Shown here piece after piece: positions 5,420-7,012 of a stretch of DNA of 7,012 nucleotides. The position numbers were made by a program, and so were the translations under genes. The stretch is taken from the NCBI GenBank assembly GCA_020850375.1, contig JADZET010000326.1, forward strand, positions 1-7,012. The letters run 5' to 3'. The notes beneath the pieces are model-generated. The model saw only the letters and a program-made list of their open reading frames with translations, was not told where the DNA came from and did not search any database. Origin of the DNA: Phycisphaeraceae bacterium (lineage in GTDB: Bacteria > Planctomycetota > Phycisphaerae > Phycisphaerales > Phycisphaeraceae). Positions within the stretch are counted from its first letter, which is position 1. Every line of letters starts with the position of its first letter.

Positions 5420-6442
5420 ATGTCCACTCTGTTCCCCCACGGCCCCTGGCCCACGGCGACACCCGAGGAAGTCGGCCTCGACCCCCGGAAGTTGAGCGAG
5501 GCGACGACGTGGCTCGGCGGGCGCGGTTGCGTGGTCCGTCACGGCAGACTCGCCTTTAGCTGGGGCGATCCCACGAAGCGCGGCGACGTCGCCTCGGCAT
5601 CCAAGCCTTGGTACACGCACTTCCTCTTCAAGGCCCTCGATCTGGGCAAGCTGCCCAGCCTCGACACGCCGGCGGTCAAGTATGAGCCGCGCCTGGCCGA
5701 GCTCAACCCCGAGCTCAGCCACAAGGACCGCGACATCACCTTTGCTCATATGGCCACCCAGACCTCCTGCTACGGCCTGACCGAGCGACCCGGCCAGGCC
5801 TACGCCTACAACGACTGGCAGATGGCCCTGTTTGTCGACCTGCTCTTCACCAAGATCTACGACACGCCCCTGGCCGAGGTCGACCTGCGCGTCCTGCATC
5901 CCCTGCTGACCGATCCCCTGGGCTGCGAGGACCAGCCGACGATGCTGGCCTTCGGCCTCAACGACCGAGCAGGCCGAGTGGCCGTCAGCCCGCGCGACTT
6001 CGCCCGCTTCGGCTGGCTCTATCTGCACCATGGTCGCTGGGGCGACCGCATCCTCCTCGACCCCGACCTGGCCAAGAGAGCCATCACCGATCCCCTGCCG
6101 CTGTCGATCCCCCGCACCGCCGGCCGGGCCGCGGCCATGCTGCCGGGCCAGCGCAGCCACGGCTCAAAAATCATCCCCGACGACCACAACGACCATGACG
6201 GGGGCTACTCCTGGCTCTGGTGGGTCAACGGCGTCCGCCGCAACGGTGAACGTCGCTGGCCCGACGCCCCCACCGATGTCGCGGTCTGCGCCGGCCACGG
6301 CAACGGCAAACGCGGCATGGCCCTGTTCCCGGGACTGGACATGGTCGCGAGCTGGAACGACACCCGCCTCGACGGGCTGCCCGAGGCGACCAACCCCCTG
6401 GGCCGGTGGCTTGCGGCCCTGACCGCGTCTGTCCTGGATTGA
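5420..6442 (+). CDS. Serine hydrolase of the beta-lactamase (class C-like) family
   Basis: The 340-residue product shows the SxxK catalytic motif S59-A-S-K62 (DVASASKPW), with S59 the expected nucleophile and K62 the general base. A second-motif region at 124-133 reads PGQAYAYNDW; the usual Tyr-x-Asn triad appears as Y130-N-D132, so the Asn position is Asp. A third-motif candidate is AGHGNGKRG (291-299), in place of KTG/HxG, followed by the strand MALFPGLDMVASW. No signal peptide is visible (MSTLFPHGPWPTATPEEVGL), so it is predicted cytoplasmic, unlike true beta-lactamases. Family members hydrolyse esters, amides or D-amino-acid peptides; the substrate here is unknown and antibiotic resistance should not be assumed. 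ATG 5420 is chosen over TTG 5417; no convincing ribosome-binding site is seen for either, and the leader may be short. Confidence 0.87.
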   Translation: MSTLFPHGPWPTATPEEVGLDPRKLSEATTWLGGRGCVVRHGRLAFSWGDPTKRGDVASASKPWYTHFLFKALDLGKLPSLDTPAVKYEPRLAELNPELSHKDRDITFAHMATQTSCYGLTERPGQAYAYNDWQMALFVDLLFTKIYDTPLAEVDLRVLHPLLTDPLGCEDQPTMLAFGLNDRAGRVAVSPRDFARFGWLYLHHGRWGDRILLDPDLAKRAITDPLPLSIPRTAGRAAAMLPGQRSHGSKIIPDDHNDHDGGYSWLWWVNGVRRNGERRWPDAPTDVAVCAGHGNGKRGMALFPGLDMVASWNDTRLDGLPEATNPLGRWLAALTASVLD

Positions 6443-6483
6443 CGTCAACGTTGGGTCCACGGATTCGCGCATCTTCTTAAGAA
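6439..6483 (+). repeat. Palindromes in the spacer after the hydrolase
   Basis: TTGACGTCAA (6439-6448) is a perfect ten-base palindrome overlapping the hydrolase TGA, next to AACGTT (6447-6452); TTCTTAAGAA (6474-6483) is another ten-base palindrome in an AT-rich patch. A short hairpin TGCCG-ATA-CGGCA follows at 6538-6550. They may be regulator sites or end-of-transcript structure. The rest of the 152-base spacer shows no convincing promoter or riboswitch. Confidence 0.3.
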
Positions 6484-6594
6484 AACAACGCTTAACGTGG
6501 ATTGCCCTCGTCCCTCGCTCAGGTTGGCGTCCTAACTTGCCGATACGGCAGCAGTAAGAGATCCCCGCCTCCGCCTCCCAGGGGTTGTGCGCCG

Positions 6595-7012
6595 ATGCCT
6601 GTCCTCGTCCAGACCACCGAGCTGCAGCCGGGCATGAAGCTCTGCGACTCGATCGTCCGTCACGGCGTGGTCATGCTGCCGGGCAATCGTTTCCTGACCA
6701 AGCCGGAGGTCCAGGTGCTCGCCCGCCGGTTCCCGCACCTGCGCGTCCGCGTCGGCGACCCGCTGCTCGACTCGCTCGTGGAATTCGAGAACGACGCCGA
6801 CGATCGCCAGGTCGCCAGCGAGGCCCAGCGCAAGATCGCCGAGATCATGGGCAAGGTCAGCCAGCGCTTCGCCCAGCGGGCGGATGTCAGCTCGATCAAC
6901 TTCACGGCCATGCAGGACTCGGCCCACGAGGTGATGCAGTACATCAAGGACAACCCCGTCTCGGCCGTGCTGATCAACCAGGGCCTCGACGCCGACGAGT
7001 ACCTCTCCGAGC
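6595..7012 (+). CDS. Probable HD-GYP-type cyclic-di-GMP phosphodiesterase, N-terminus (runs off window)
   Basis: ATG 6595 opens a frame that remains open to the window end, giving 139 residues. The start MPVLVQTTELQPGMKLCDSI, then VRHGVVMLPGNRFLTKPEVQVL, has the short beta-rich form (L-x-P-G-M, a strand, G-x-x-x-L-P-G) found before HD-GYP domains. A helical linker with QRKIAEIMGKVSQRF follows. The last part, VMQYIKDNPVSAVLINQGLD then DEYLSE, matches the lead-in to an HD-GYP domain, where Y-L-x-x-H starts the metal-binding core. The HD and GYP motifs themselves are beyond base 7012, so function is inferred. HD-GYP enzymes hydrolyse cyclic di-GMP. AGGGG ten bases upstream is a plausible ribosome-binding site. 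Other HD-domain signalling proteins remain possible. Confidence 0.75.
   Translation, partial: MPVLVQTTELQPGMKLCDSIVRHGVVMLPGNRFLTKPEVQVLARRFPHLRVRVGDPLLDSLVEFENDADDRQVASEAQRKIAEIMGKVSQRFAQRADVSSINFTAMQDSAHEVMQYIKDNPVSAVLINQGLDADEYLSE

Noticed and set aside
5369..6160. Minus-strand frame of 263 codons
   Set aside because: It is antisense to the serine hydrolase, whose catalytic motifs are on the plus strand.
6443..6594. Cyclic-di-GMP riboswitch before the HD-GYP-type gene
   Set aside because: No match to the conserved core of known classes is visible; only short hairpins are present.
6532..6927. Minus-strand frame of 131 codons
   Set aside because: It is antisense to the HD-GYP-type N-terminus, which has a ribosome-binding site and family-like sequence.

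Overview
The window is a gene-dense, GC-rich stretch of a bacterial chromosome with seven recognisable genes and one unassigned conserved-looking gene. The family mix (an RF2 with a GPGGQNVNK catalytic loop and an SPFNSQGKRQTSFA segment, a stand-alone LigD-phosphoesterase-like protein, a cytoplasmic SxxK serine hydrolase, an HD-GYP-type N-terminus) together with base composition suggests Planctomycetota. That assignment is from memory of families and is moderate at best. All six genes with a visible end stop at TGA. There are no rRNA, tRNA, CRISPR or mobile elements, and no gene-free stretch longer than 300 bases.

Left half, minus strand (reading from about 4251 down to 1): a TPR lipoprotein, a 110-base leader with nested inverted repeats, prfB (release factor 2), a fusion of an ExoD-like membrane domain to a Na+/Ca2+ (CaCA) exchanger, and the first half of an EamA/DMT transporter that runs off the window. 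prfB, the fusion gene and the transporter are separated by 2 and 6 bases and look translationally coupled. prfB must be read by +1 frameshifting at codon 23, giving a 370-residue RF2 whose SPF and GGQ motifs fall almost exactly where they do in E. coli. The in-frame stop at the shift site is TAA rather than the usual TGA, and no Shine-Dalgarno-like stimulator is visible upstream.

Right half, plus strand, starting from a 130-base divergent intergenic region: a small LigD phosphoesterase-like protein, a 142-residue unassigned protein preceded by an operator-like palindrome, a beta-lactamase-fold serine hydrolase preceded by a strong hairpin, and, after a 152-base AT-richer spacer with palindromes, the first 139 residues of a probable HD-GYP cyclic-di-GMP phosphodiesterase truncated by the window edge.

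The most noteworthy items are the UAA-type RF2 frameshift site and the ExoD-CaCA fusion. No defence system or mobile element is visible. Many long open frames antisense to these genes are composition artefacts of the GC-rich DNA.
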